A stretch of 19,226 bases of DNA from Candidatus Gastranaerophilales bacterium (GTDB lineage Bacteria > Cyanobacteriota > Vampirovibrionia > Gastranaerophilales > Gastranaerophilaceae), in assembly GCA_944323585.1 (NCBI GenBank), contig CALUTA010000014.1:1-19226 (forward strand). The letters run 5' to 3'. The notes under the pieces are model-generated. The model did not search any database, had not been told where the DNA came from, and was given only the letters and a program-made list of their open reading frames with translations. Shown piece by piece: positions 8,130 through 15,023 of the stretch (its first letter is position 1; each line of letters begins with the position of its first letter). The position numbers and the translations under genes were made by a program.

Positions 8130-8962
8130 TAAACTTCTTTCAGAGCCTCCTTAATTATTGCAAGCTGGCTTTCAATCGTTGCATCAATTACACCATTGTT
8201 GGTTGACACAATACACCCGCCTTCTGTCACTGTTTCGTCAGGCAATACGACTATTTTTGCATCTAATCCCGCATCATTCAACATATCGGGAATTCCTTGC
8301 TTTGCTATACCTACCTGCGCCGGATTAACCCTTATCGTAACCTTTGGTTCTTCTTTTGAAAGTGTTTTTAGAATTTCCGTAATTTTTGCGATAACAACTT
8401 CCGGATTTTGTTTTATTTCATTCTTAATAATTTTTTGGGCTATATCAATGCTTATTTCCAAAATATCAGGAGCTATATATTCAAAAACTTCCTGCGGGGC
8501 ATTCATAAATGCCGTAAATGTTCCTTTTATTTGTTCAAGATCTTCCGCAGCCCTGTTAAGTCCCTCCTGATAACCTTCCTTGTTTGCAGCTTCTCTTATG
8601 CTGTCGGCTTCTTCTCTGGCTCTGGAGATTAAATTTCGATCATCAACACGCCTGAAACCCCGTCTGCGGTCGCCTCGTCTTCTTTCGTGCCGCTGCTTGA
8701 AGTCTATATTATCCAGATTAAAAAGATCTATTTCCTCAGGCTCTTGCGGCTGCGGCGGGGCTTGCTCCTGAGGTTGTTCCGCATCATCCGAAAAATCACC
8801 CTGCGTCATTTCAAAATTTTCTTCTTCAAAATTCTGTTCGGCAAAAGACGGCTCAACTTCAGGAAGCGGCGCATATCCCAAATCCTCCGCTTTCGGCTGA
8901 ACCTTTGTGTTTTCCGGTTTGGAAATTTCAGGTTTTCCGGTAGTTTTCTTTTTAATAATCAT
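8129..8962 (-). CDS. fliH: FliH-like flagellar export stalk/ATPase regulator
   Basis: The protein has 277 residues. Residues 1-90 are acidic and Pro/Gln/Glu-rich, probably disordered, and are followed by an arginine cluster at 91-105 (RHERRRGDRRRGFRR). A coiled region at about 110-150 leads to a C-terminal FliH/SctL/V-ATPase-E-like domain: 'DILEISIDIAQKIIKNEI' at ~167-184, 'VTIRVNP' at ~208-214, GGC at 248-250 and GVIDATIESQL at ~257-267. FliH binds the FliI ATPase and links it to the C-ring and to FlhA. No fliI follows here; the next gene is flhA, overlapping by one base (TAATG). The start codon is 12 bases after the fliG-like stop without an obvious Shine-Dalgarno, which suggests coupling. 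Normal FliH length is about 210-260, so the N-terminus is extended. Confidence 0.82.
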   Translation of the reverse strand: MIIKKKTTGKPEISKPENTKVQPKAEDLGYAPLPEVEPSFAEQNFEEENFEMTQGDFSDDAEQPQEQAPPQPQEPEEIDLFNLDNIDFKQRHERRRGDRRRGFRRVDDRNLISRAREEADSIREAANKEGYQEGLNRAAEDLEQIKGTFTAFMNAPQEVFEYIAPDILEISIDIAQKIIKNEIKQNPEVVIAKITEILKTLSKEEPKVTIRVNPAQVGIAKQGIPDMLNDAGLDAKIVVLPDETVTEGGCIVSTNNGVIDATIESQLAIIKEALKEV

Positions 8963-8974
8963 GATTTAATTTTA

Positions 8975-10027
8975 TTATACACTATGTTCCAGATGCGAGG
9001 CAATAACCGCTGCAACACGGGGTGGCATTTTATAAAATTCACCTTCAAGTGCATTAAAAACAAACCTGCGGACATTGGCTCTTTCACGCTGCACCATTGC
9101 TTCCAGCTTTTGTCGGTCCATCATTGAAGCGGTTGCTTTTACTCTTTCGACAAGTAAATTTGTATTAACTTCTGTTGCGGACGGAAGATTTTTGCCGATA
9201 TCTTCAAGCACCCGCATTGTAACTGACGGGTCAACTTTTTCTTCCAGATTATCCACATACATATATCTTAAAACAGTTCCGGCATCATCCTGTTCAAAAT
9301 GATTCAAAATTGACTGAACTCTGTCATCCGTAACACGTTTTAAAAGAAGCGCAACTGCGACAAGTTTAAGCAATTTAGGCGGTTTATATTTTTCGAGCGG
9401 CTTAGACATATCTATAGGAGCTGCCGGTGTTCCGGCCGGCACAGGTTTTGACGGAGTATTTTGAGCAGCAGGCGCCTGAGGTGCTCCCTGAGGTGCCGCT
9501 TGAGCCGGCTGCTGCGCAGGCGGTTCTTCCTGCATCTGCTGCATCATTGTGTCAATGTTTGACTGCTTTACGGCTTTTTCCATCAACGCTTCATCTATAA
9601 GATTTCTGTCTTTTAATTCTTTTATTGATTCATCATAAGCTTTTTTTACATGATGCTCAATTAGCTGTAAAATCTGATCCTGCGGAAGATTTTGCTTAAA
9701 AGTCTGCTGTGCGATTTCAAAAATCGTATAGGCAATTTTTTGCATTATAGGATCCCAGAATTGCTGCGGAATTCCGGATCTTATAAGGTCAACAGACTTG
9801 TGAAATGACCACTCAGCAATAATCTGGGTTATCATCATTGCCTGATCGGCGTTAAATCCGCTCTGTTTGTCTTCTGACAAAGCTTTTCCAGCCATATTTG
9901 AGAAGTTATAAAGCGTATTTACAACAAACTGCTTTTGATTGTCGTTAAAATCAGCCGGAACTATCTCTTTTGCCTGATCAGTAAGATTCTTTGCGAATTC
10001 TTCGTAATTAAACCCTTGTATTGCCAT
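8975..10027 (-). CDS. FliG-slot protein: unfamiliar N-terminal half, possible FliG-like C-terminal domain
   Basis: The gene lies between fliF and fliH, where fliG is expected, and its 350 residues are FliG-sized. Residues 1-165 are a helical, Gln-rich domain I do not recognise. Residues 165-212 are a Pro/Ala/Gln linker. Residues 216-350 are helical; 'LVAVALLLKRVTDDRVQSILNHFEQDDAGTVL' (about 222-253) followed by 'EEKVDPSVTMRVLEDI' resembles the pattern of the FliG N-domain that binds FliF. I see neither the EHPQ motif of the FliG middle domain nor the charged torque helix of the C-domain that meets the stator. It may be a divergent rotor adaptor or a different FliF-associated scaffold. ATG 10027-10025 is preceded by AAGGA at good spacing. 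Confidence 0.5.
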   Translation of the reverse strand: MAIQGFNYEEFAKNLTDQAKEIVPADFNDNQKQFVVNTLYNFSNMAGKALSEDKQSGFNADQAMMITQIIAEWSFHKSVDLIRSGIPQQFWDPIMQKIAYTIFEIAQQTFKQNLPQDQILQLIEHHVKKAYDESIKELKDRNLIDEALMEKAVKQSNIDTMMQQMQEEPPAQQPAQAAPQGAPQAPAAQNTPSKPVPAGTPAAPIDMSKPLEKYKPPKLLKLVAVALLLKRVTDDRVQSILNHFEQDDAGTVLRYMYVDNLEEKVDPSVTMRVLEDIGKNLPSATEVNTNLLVERVKATASMMDRQKLEAMVQRERANVRRFVFNALEGEFYKMPPRVAAVIASHLEHSV

Positions 10028-10074
10028 TAATTTTCCTTTTTCCTTTAGTTTTTATGCCGTTTTAGAATAAAATC

Positions 10075-11721
10075 TTAAGTTTCTTCTATCCAGCTCTTAA
10101 TCTTGTCAGCTGCATCCGCTTCGTTCGCTTCAGAAAGATTTGCAGACATATTTGCAAGAGTATTTACCAGCTCGTCTGTTGTATGAAGTGCCAGATATTC
10201 TTTCTGCTGGGCTTCAAGAAGTCCCTGCGCAAGCTCTGACTGGCGCTCGGTCAACTGGGCTGCCCGTGCGTTCATATCCTGAATAAGCTTGTCTTGCTCT
10301 GCTTCTTTTTGTCTGAGCATTGCAACTTCTTTTTCGTGTTCTTCCTGAGCTTTTCTCAATTTGCTGTGAACAGCTCTTGATACTGCTACCAATCCTATTA
10401 CACACAGAGCAATCGTAATCCACCACGGGTTGCCGCTTTCATCCGGTTTTGGAAGATTTGCCTGCCTGTCGCCTGCAAGGTTAAGCTCTGAAGTATCTGA
10501 AAATGCAATTGTTACATTTTCAGGCAAAGCTTTCGGACTTGCTGTACGGGCTATTAACTCTTTTAATTCTTCTACGGTTGTATTTGCAGGAATTGCGGTC
10601 TTTTCCATTGTTACGGCAATTGAAATCTCTTCTATAACTCCGGGTTTTATATATTCATTTGTCTGTGTTTTTGTAACACCATATTGTGTTTCCGTTGCTG
10701 AACGTGAATAGCTTCTGTCCTGCGTTGAATTCTGACCGCCCGCTGCGATACCGTTCGGAATATATACACTGACGGCATTCGGGCTCTGGTTGCTGTCACG
10801 GGTTTGATCGCCCAAGCCTTCCGTAAACGACTGTTCGGTTACTGCGGTTTTCTGATTCGGATCATATTCAATCCTTGTTCTTTCCATCGGAGCCTGTCTT
10901 AAGTATGTGCTGACGGTTGCTGTATAGTTGCCGGCTCCTATCAAACGGTCAAGCTGTCTGGAAACTTTTTGCTGCATGTATTTATCATTTTCCTGAAGCT
11001 TTGAAAGCATCTCATCATCAGCGTCTATCATACTTGAATAAACGTTGCCGTTCGTATCGGTTATAGAAACATTATCTGATACAAGGCCGCTAACACTGCC
11101 CAGAAGAAGGTTTGTTATTGCTTTAACTTTCAAAGGATCGAGTTTATCTCCAGCAGGAATAGTAACCTGAACAGTTGCTGTTACAGGTTTTTGCATAGAG
11201 GTAAACATTGACTGTTCCGGAATAGATATAAATACCGACGCATTTTCTATCGGAGGAATTTTTCTGATTAATCGTGACAATTCACCGTTTATTGCACGGG
11301 CAAGACGGATTTTTTTATCTTCTTTTGTGGAGGTAAAATCGCCTTTGTCAAAAATTTCAAGCCCTACATTTTGATCCATCAAACCGCTTTTTACAATTGC
11401 CAGAAGCGCCTGATCCCGCTGGGTCATTGTATATGAATTCAAAAATATTGTGGACTTTGTTCCTTCGGTTTTGCGGCTTGCAACAATGCCTTCCCTTGAC
11501 AGCAATGCCTGGATTTCAATTGCTTTGCCAAGGTTGTCTGTTGTCAAAAGGTCAAGCGGTTCTTTTATAACCTTTTCACTGACCACTCTTGCGGCACCTT
11601 TAGTGTTTTTGCCGTTATTCACAACAATGCCGATTGTCGTAAACAATGCAAGCAAAATTACAATTCCGCCTATAATCCCGTATAACAATGGTTTGTTTTC
11701 CAGTAGTTTTTGAAAGTCCAT
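10075..11721 (-). CDS. fliF: FliF, flagellar MS-ring protein
   Basis: The 548-residue protein has a first membrane helix at about 12-34. Ring-building domains follow: 'GKAIEIQALLSREGIVA' at ~65-81, then 'ARAINGELSRLIRKIPPIENASVFISIPE' at ~141-169, the usual YscJ/FliF motif. A long Gln/Ser-rich RBM3 region occupies ~270-400 (QSFTEGLGDQTRD), then a second membrane helix at ~433-452. The tail is a coiled coil (~453-510) ending in ADKIKSWIEE, like the FliG-binding tip of FliF. FliF is the first basal-body ring in the inner membrane and houses the export gate. The length and second helix exclude the shorter injectisome homologue SctJ. The start follows a GGGGAA ribosome site; a 47-base gap separates it from the fliG-like gene. 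Confidence 0.9.
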   Translation of the reverse strand: MDFQKLLENKPLLYGIIGGIVILLALFTTIGIVVNNGKNTKGAARVVSEKVIKEPLDLLTTDNLGKAIEIQALLSREGIVASRKTEGTKSTIFLNSYTMTQRDQALLAIVKSGLMDQNVGLEIFDKGDFTSTKEDKKIRLARAINGELSRLIRKIPPIENASVFISIPEQSMFTSMQKPVTATVQVTIPAGDKLDPLKVKAITNLLLGSVSGLVSDNVSITDTNGNVYSSMIDADDEMLSKLQENDKYMQQKVSRQLDRLIGAGNYTATVSTYLRQAPMERTRIEYDPNQKTAVTEQSFTEGLGDQTRDSNQSPNAVSVYIPNGIAAGGQNSTQDRSYSRSATETQYGVTKTQTNEYIKPGVIEEISIAVTMEKTAIPANTTVEELKELIARTASPKALPENVTIAFSDTSELNLAGDRQANLPKPDESGNPWWITIALCVIGLVAVSRAVHSKLRKAQEEHEKEVAMLRQKEAEQDKLIQDMNARAAQLTERQSELAQGLLEAQQKEYLALHTTDELVNTLANMSANLSEANEADAADKIKSWIEET

Positions 11722-11785
11722 ATTTTCCCCGGTCTGTTTTTATCTTTGTAAGTTCTGGATTCCCTAATGTAATGCAAATACGTTT

Positions 11786-12133
11786 TTATACCTGAATTTG
11801 CATAACTTTGTCATAAGCCTGAATGACTTTTCCCGTAATTTGCGTTGCTACGTTTACACTGATTTCGGATTTTGCCATTGCGGTCATTACGTCGTGAATA
11901 TCAATGTTATTATTCCCGCTCATTACGTCTTTCAAAAGGTTGTCAGGGGCATTCAATTCTGCATTCAGATTTTCAACAAGCCCCGAAAATACAGCTTTAA
12001 AATCTCCTGTTGACGGAGATTCCATTCTCTCCAGCCTTGCCGGTGTCATTCCGTAAAGTCCGTTGTCCAGCTTTGTGTGCTGAATTCTGGCCTCTAAATC
12101 GTACTTTGGCATCCAGCCTGCATTGTATTCCAT
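11786..12133 (-). CDS. fliE: FliE, flagellar hook-basal body junction protein
   Basis: The protein has 115 residues. The C-terminal 40, DIHDVMTAMAKSEISVNVATQ and on to AYDKVMQIQV, are the canonical FliE ending, where two amphipathic helices let FliE connect the MS ring to the rod and FlgB. The N-terminal ~45 residues are charged and not conserved. The ATG at 12133 has AGGGA about seven bases upstream. It is the first gene of the cluster; the usual upstream flgB and flgC are absent, and folP precedes it instead. A 64-base gap separates it from fliF. Confidence 0.88.
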   Translation of the reverse strand: MEYNAGWMPKYDLEARIQHTKLDNGLYGMTPARLERMESPSTGDFKAVFSGLVENLNAELNAPDNLLKDVMSGNNNIDIHDVMTAMAKSEISVNVATQITGKVIQAYDKVMQIQV

Positions 12134-12157
12134 CTGATTCCCTGCCTTTCTTTTCTT

Positions 12158-12187
12158 ATATTAACTTATACTTAGCGATTTTGTTAA
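12158..12187 (-). promoter_or_regulatory. Candidate promoter of the fliE-fliF-fliH-flhA-yidD operon
   Basis: On the minus strand TTAACA (12187-12182) is followed by an 18-bp spacer and TAATAT (12163-12158), about 25 bases before the fliE start. The -35 overlaps one arm of the inverted repeat at 12184-12201. No sigma-54 or sigma-28 consensus was recognised. Confidence 0.4.
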
Positions 12188-12201
12188 GTGCTTTTACTTA
12201 A
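12184..12201. promoter_or_regulatory. Inverted repeat TTAAGT-N6-ACTTAA overlapping the fliE -35
   Basis: TTAAGT (12184-12189) and ACTTAA (12196-12201) form a perfect 6-bp inverted repeat with a 6-bp centre. Its position over the proposed -35 suggests a repressor site; in an AT-rich spacer, chance cannot be excluded. Confidence 0.3.
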
Positions 12202-12302
12202 AATCAACCGTTTGATGTAGGTAAAATATAAGATTTCATACAAAAGACTTAATGATTTTTCTTGAAAAGTCATGATACAGAGGGCTTCTGAAATAAAATT
12301 GT

Positions 12303-13442
12303 TCACTTTAGAACTTCAAGCAATTTTTTATGCAGAGGAACATTATGAACACGGATATAATCTACTTTATTTTCTACGGCAAGCGTGTTCAATGCAACTG
12401 TAAAAATATCTTTCATCTCGTTGGTTTCGTCTTGCATTCCCAATAAAGATTTGCGCGAAAGCCCGAGCATAATCTCACATCCGAGGCCGTTAAATTCTTC
12501 TATCCGCCTTAAAATTTCAAAATTATCTTCTCTGGTTTTGCCAAAGCCGATTCCGGGATCCACAATTATATTTTCTTGTTTTATTCCCTTTGAAATTGCA
12601 AAATCAATTTTTTCTTTTAGTTTCAAATAAATTTCATCAATCAAATTTTCGTAAACCGGATTGTCCTGCATTGTCTGCGGGTCGCCTTTTGAGTGCTGGA
12701 TAATGATTTTAACACCGTATTTTGCTATCACATCAACCATTTTTTCGTCATAATCAAATCCTGATACATCGTTAATTATAACAGCACCGGCCTCAATGCA
12801 CTTTTGGGCGACTTCGGCACTTCGGGTATCAATACTCACAGGAACCGTAATCCCGTTTTCTTTTGCGAAATTCAAAATCGGAAGAATTCTGCAAATTTGG
12901 GCTTCCGCAGACACAGGAGTTGAATAAGGCCTTGTAGACTCCGCACCTATATCTATAATATCAGCACCCGAGTTAACCATATATTGAAAATGCTCTTTTG
13001 CCTTGTCATAATCCAAAAATTCTCCGCCGTCCGAAAACGAGTCGGGGGTAAGGTTCAAAATCCCGACGATTTTTGTTTCAGGCAAAGGCTTTTTGAATTC
13101 AGCAAACGCTTTAATTTTTTCTCCCAATGTTTTCAAACCAAAAGGCTGGTTTTCAAGTTTTGAGGCGATTTTTTTTAATTGGGAAATACTTCCGCCCAAA
13201 ATACAGTCGCTTTTTTCGGTCTTTGCGGTTATAACTTCTCTGTGTGTTGCGCAGTCAGCCCCGACAGAGAGTGCTGTCTGCTTTAGAATATTTGCCTGCG
13301 GAGGAGTCAGAGAATATATTTTTATATTTTTATACTCAAACTTCAATGCCCCGCGATTTGTATATGTACTGTCAAATCCGATATGTCCGAGTTCTTGAAC
13401 AATATCTGCAGTACAGATTTCTTTCAAAATAAAATCTTTCAT
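12303..13442 (-). CDS. folP: Dihydropteroate synthase, long form with N-terminal extension
   Basis: FolP condenses 6-hydroxymethyl-7,8-dihydropterin pyrophosphate with p-aminobenzoate in folate synthesis (cytoplasm). All DHPS motifs are present: NLTPDSFSDGG (130-140), ESTRP (168-172), SIDT (203-206), NDVSG (224-228), HSKGDPQTMQ (250-259), DPGIGFGKT (295-303), GLSRKS (327-332) and RVHNV (364-368). The core starts at about 120. The first ~115 residues form a separate domain (TPPQANILKQ, later QPFGLKTL). I recall such an extension from FolP of clostridia-like bacteria, so it is a known long form rather than a novelty. The start ATG 13442 has only a weak ribosome site. No other folate gene is adjacent. 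Confidence 0.93.
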   Translation of the reverse strand: MKDFILKEICTADIVQELGHIGFDSTYTNRGALKFEYKNIKIYSLTPPQANILKQTALSVGADCATHREVITAKTEKSDCILGGSISQLKKIASKLENQPFGLKTLGEKIKAFAEFKKPLPETKIVGILNLTPDSFSDGGEFLDYDKAKEHFQYMVNSGADIIDIGAESTRPYSTPVSAEAQICRILPILNFAKENGITVPVSIDTRSAEVAQKCIEAGAVIINDVSGFDYDEKMVDVIAKYGVKIIIQHSKGDPQTMQDNPVYENLIDEIYLKLKEKIDFAISKGIKQENIIVDPGIGFGKTREDNFEILRRIEEFNGLGCEIMLGLSRKSLLGMQDETNEMKDIFTVALNTLAVENKVDYIRVHNVPLHKKLLEVLK

Positions 13443-13514
13443 ACCAGAATTTTACCAGAAAAACACAAAAATATTTCTTTTAACTAGCAGCAAAACAACA
13501 TTAAATTAAAATTA

Positions 13515-13535
13515 CAGAAAAATTCTAATTTTCTG
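13515..13535 (-). terminator. Weak AT-rich hairpin at the end of the two-gene unknown operon
   Basis: CAGAAAA (13515-13521) and TTTTCTG (13529-13535) pair with a 7-base loop, overlapping the stop codon of the 165-residue gene. On the transcribed strand it is followed by TAATTTTAATTT. The stem is short and GC-poor, so termination is only possible. Confidence 0.25.
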
Positions 13536-14022
13536 AATTTTCATCTTTATCAAGGGAATTCAGGAACATTGAATTTTTAATATGATTGTTGTAAGCCGCT
13601 GTTGTCGTTGTTGCGATATTGGTAAGTCCGGTCACAAGTGTCAAAACCGCAAGCCCGAAGCCCAAACATTTGGCTGTACCTGCAAACAGTGAAGTTTTAA
13701 CAATTTTCCCTATCACCGGTGCCTTCTGAACCCAGCCGGAAAAGGCTTCTGCATATTTAGTCATCATCTTGCCAAAACCTCCGAACAGAACTTTTGTTTC
13801 CTGAACAGGTTTGTTTGTAAGCCTTATGTTATCAACAACTTCACCTGAGAGTGCACCGACTTTAGAAGAAGATTTAAACATGCTGAATCCGGCTTTTCTT
13901 CCTGCCGCCGCAGCTGCACTTGTTCCAACAGCGGCTTCTCCGACTTTCTTTTTAGTTTCGTCAGAATTTATATTGCCGTTTCTTGCGCTATATAAACTTG
14001 CAGCTAATCTTTCGACAGCCAT
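13525..14022 (-). CDS. Unknown membrane protein, coupled to its upstream partner
   Basis: I do not recognise this 165-residue protein. It has a small-residue-rich stretch (GTSAAAAAGRKAG, ~33-45), a mixed middle part, and one strongly hydrophobic segment at about 112-137 (FAGTAKCLGFGLAVLTLVTG) with a short polar tail, DKDENSEN. There is no signal peptide, Cys pair or catalytic motif. Its ATG overlaps the stop of the preceding gene as TAATG, and the last codons of that gene supply a strong AGGAGG ribosome site. The two proteins are therefore probably made in fixed ratio and may work together. Both have one hydrophobic Gly/Ala-rich segment, which could suggest a membrane complex. Confidence 0.6.
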   Translation of the reverse strand: MAVERLAASLYSARNGNINSDETKKKVGEAAVGTSAAAAAGRKAGFSMFKSSSKVGALSGEVVDNIRLTNKPVQETKVLFGGFGKMMTKYAEAFSGWVQKAPVIGKIVKTSLFAGTAKCLGFGLAVLTLVTGLTNIATTTTAAYNNHIKNSMFLNSLDKDENSEN

Positions 14023-14837
14023 TATTCCTCCTCAGCTACCACTTCTTCAACATCAACTATGTTATCTTCTTCAGCTTTTTTCTTTGCTTCTTCTGCTTTT
14101 TTCTTTGCTTCTTCAGCTTTCATATCCATCATTGTTGCAGCACCTGTTGAAATACCACCGGCTGCACCAAGGGTATTGGCCACAGTGTTTTTATAATTTA
14201 CACCTGTAAACTTGTTATAAATTTTTACGAACCCTTCAGCTATTCCGTTGAAAATTCCGTCAACAAAACCTGTTACTTTTTGAACAACTTTGTTGTTTGA
14301 AATTTTCTTTGCTGTGTTTGAGAAGAATTGTGCAAAGCTTGTCTTTTTGAAAGCTTCGTTTTTATTATGAAGTTTTGTTTTACCTTCTGTATATGTTTTT
14401 GAGGTTTTAACTTTATTAATTTGTTTTCCGGCAAAAGTTTTAACCGACTCAAAACCTTTTGCAACAGGTTCTGAAATGTGTTTTTTCAAAAATTTGCCAA
14501 AATTTTTCATTTGTTTTGAGGCTGCAATTTCCTGTCCACGTTCTATGATATATTTTGCACTGTATCCTGTACCTAATGCGCCAAGAGCAACAGCAGAGCC
14601 GACTATACCTATCTGCAAAGCCTTTTTCATCGGTTTTACAACAGGAGTTTCTTCATTATCAATAATTTCCTGCATTTCAGAACGGCGTTCTTGCCACCTC
14701 TGGCGTTCATCAGCATATTCCTTATATTCCTGCTGCAATCCTGAGTATTCTTCAGCAATCTGTTTTTCTTCCGAACGTTCGCCAAATGAAGGCTGCATAC
14801 GATAATTTTGATTAATTACAGGATGAATTGATAACAT
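14022..14837 (-). CDS. Unknown lysine-rich membrane protein with AEEAKKK repeats
   Basis: The protein has 271 residues and is of unrecognised family. The N-terminus MLSIHPVINQNYRMQPSFGER has no signal sequence. A charged, probably coiled region spans ~22-60 and a Gly/Ala-rich hydrophobic segment lies at ~73-97 (ALQIGIVGSAVALGALGTGY). A Lys/Phe-rich middle part (~100-215) repeats short 'KxxGxF'-like patterns, a second mildly hydrophobic patch sits at ~220-235, and an acidic tail contains tandem AEEAKKK units (241-257). The start has GGAG six bases upstream. It is the first gene of a two-gene operon with its own promoter. Its role is unknown; membrane-anchored scaffold is a guess only. Confidence 0.65.
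   Translation of the reverse strand: MLSIHPVINQNYRMQPSFGERSEEKQIAEEYSGLQQEYKEYADERQRWQERRSEMQEIIDNEETPVVKPMKKALQIGIVGSAVALGALGTGYSAKYIIERGQEIAASKQMKNFGKFLKKHISEPVAKGFESVKTFAGKQINKVKTSKTYTEGKTKLHNKNEAFKKTSFAQFFSNTAKKISNNKVVQKVTGFVDGIFNGIAEGFVKIYNKFTGVNYKNTVANTLGAAGGISTGAATMMDMKAEEAKKKAEEAKKKAEEDNIVDVEEVVAEEE
14066..14121 (-). repeat. In-frame 21-bp tandem repeat encoding AEEAKKK
   Basis: About two and a half near-identical copies of a 21-bp unit encode AEEAKKKAEEAKKKAEE in the tail of the 271-residue protein. The unit is a multiple of three, so copy changes would alter tail length without breaking the frame. Confidence 0.7.
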
Positions 14838-14853
14838 ATTTTCTCCATTTCTT

Positions 14854-14880
14854 TATTAGACTATTGCTAATACTCTAATA
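14854..14880 (-). promoter_or_regulatory. Inverted repeat in the 5' leader of the two-gene unknown operon
   Basis: TATTAGA (14854-14860) and TCTAATA (14874-14880) are a perfect 7-bp inverted repeat. It lies between the promoter and the ribosome site and could form a leader hairpin or a protein site. Confidence 0.3.
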
Positions 14881-14929
14881 AACGTGAAATATTTTTTTTG
14901 CTGTTTATATCAAATTTAGTTAATAAAAA

Positions 14930-14982
14930 TTTACAAACCCTTTTACACAAACTATTATCTCACATTTGGCAGAGTTTGTAAA
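14930..14982 (-). promoter_or_regulatory. Promoter of the two-gene unknown operon with flanking TTTACAAAC repeats
   Basis: On the minus strand TTTACA (14982-14977) is followed by a 17-bp spacer and GATAAT (14959-14954), a good sigma-70-type promoter about 115 bases upstream of the 14837 start. The motif TTTACAAAC occurs at 14930-14938 and inverted (GTTTGTAAA) at 14974-14982, with a variant TTTACACAAAC at 14942-14952. The repeats bracket the promoter like operator sites. Confidence 0.55.
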
Positions 14983-15023
14983 CTGGTTTATTAATTTCTT
15001 GTAATTTTCAATCAACGGACAGG

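Noticed and set aside
7507..8154. 215-residue open frame opposite flhA
   Set aside because: It lies antisense within the strongly conserved FlhA membrane domain, has no ribosome site and shows Ser/Thr/Ile-rich shadow composition.
6024..12133. Cluster as a virulence-type injectisome (Sct) locus
   Set aside because: FliF is full length with two membrane helices and a large periplasmic domain, and FliE is present. Injectisome homologues SctJ and SctV would come with secretin and needle genes, which are absent here.
12241..12300. GACTT/AAGTC pair after folP as a terminator
   Set aside because: The stem is only five base pairs with a long AT loop and no T-run.
13093..13398. Plus-strand open frames inside folP
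   Set aside because: They are antisense to conserved DHPS sequence, without start signals or known motifs.
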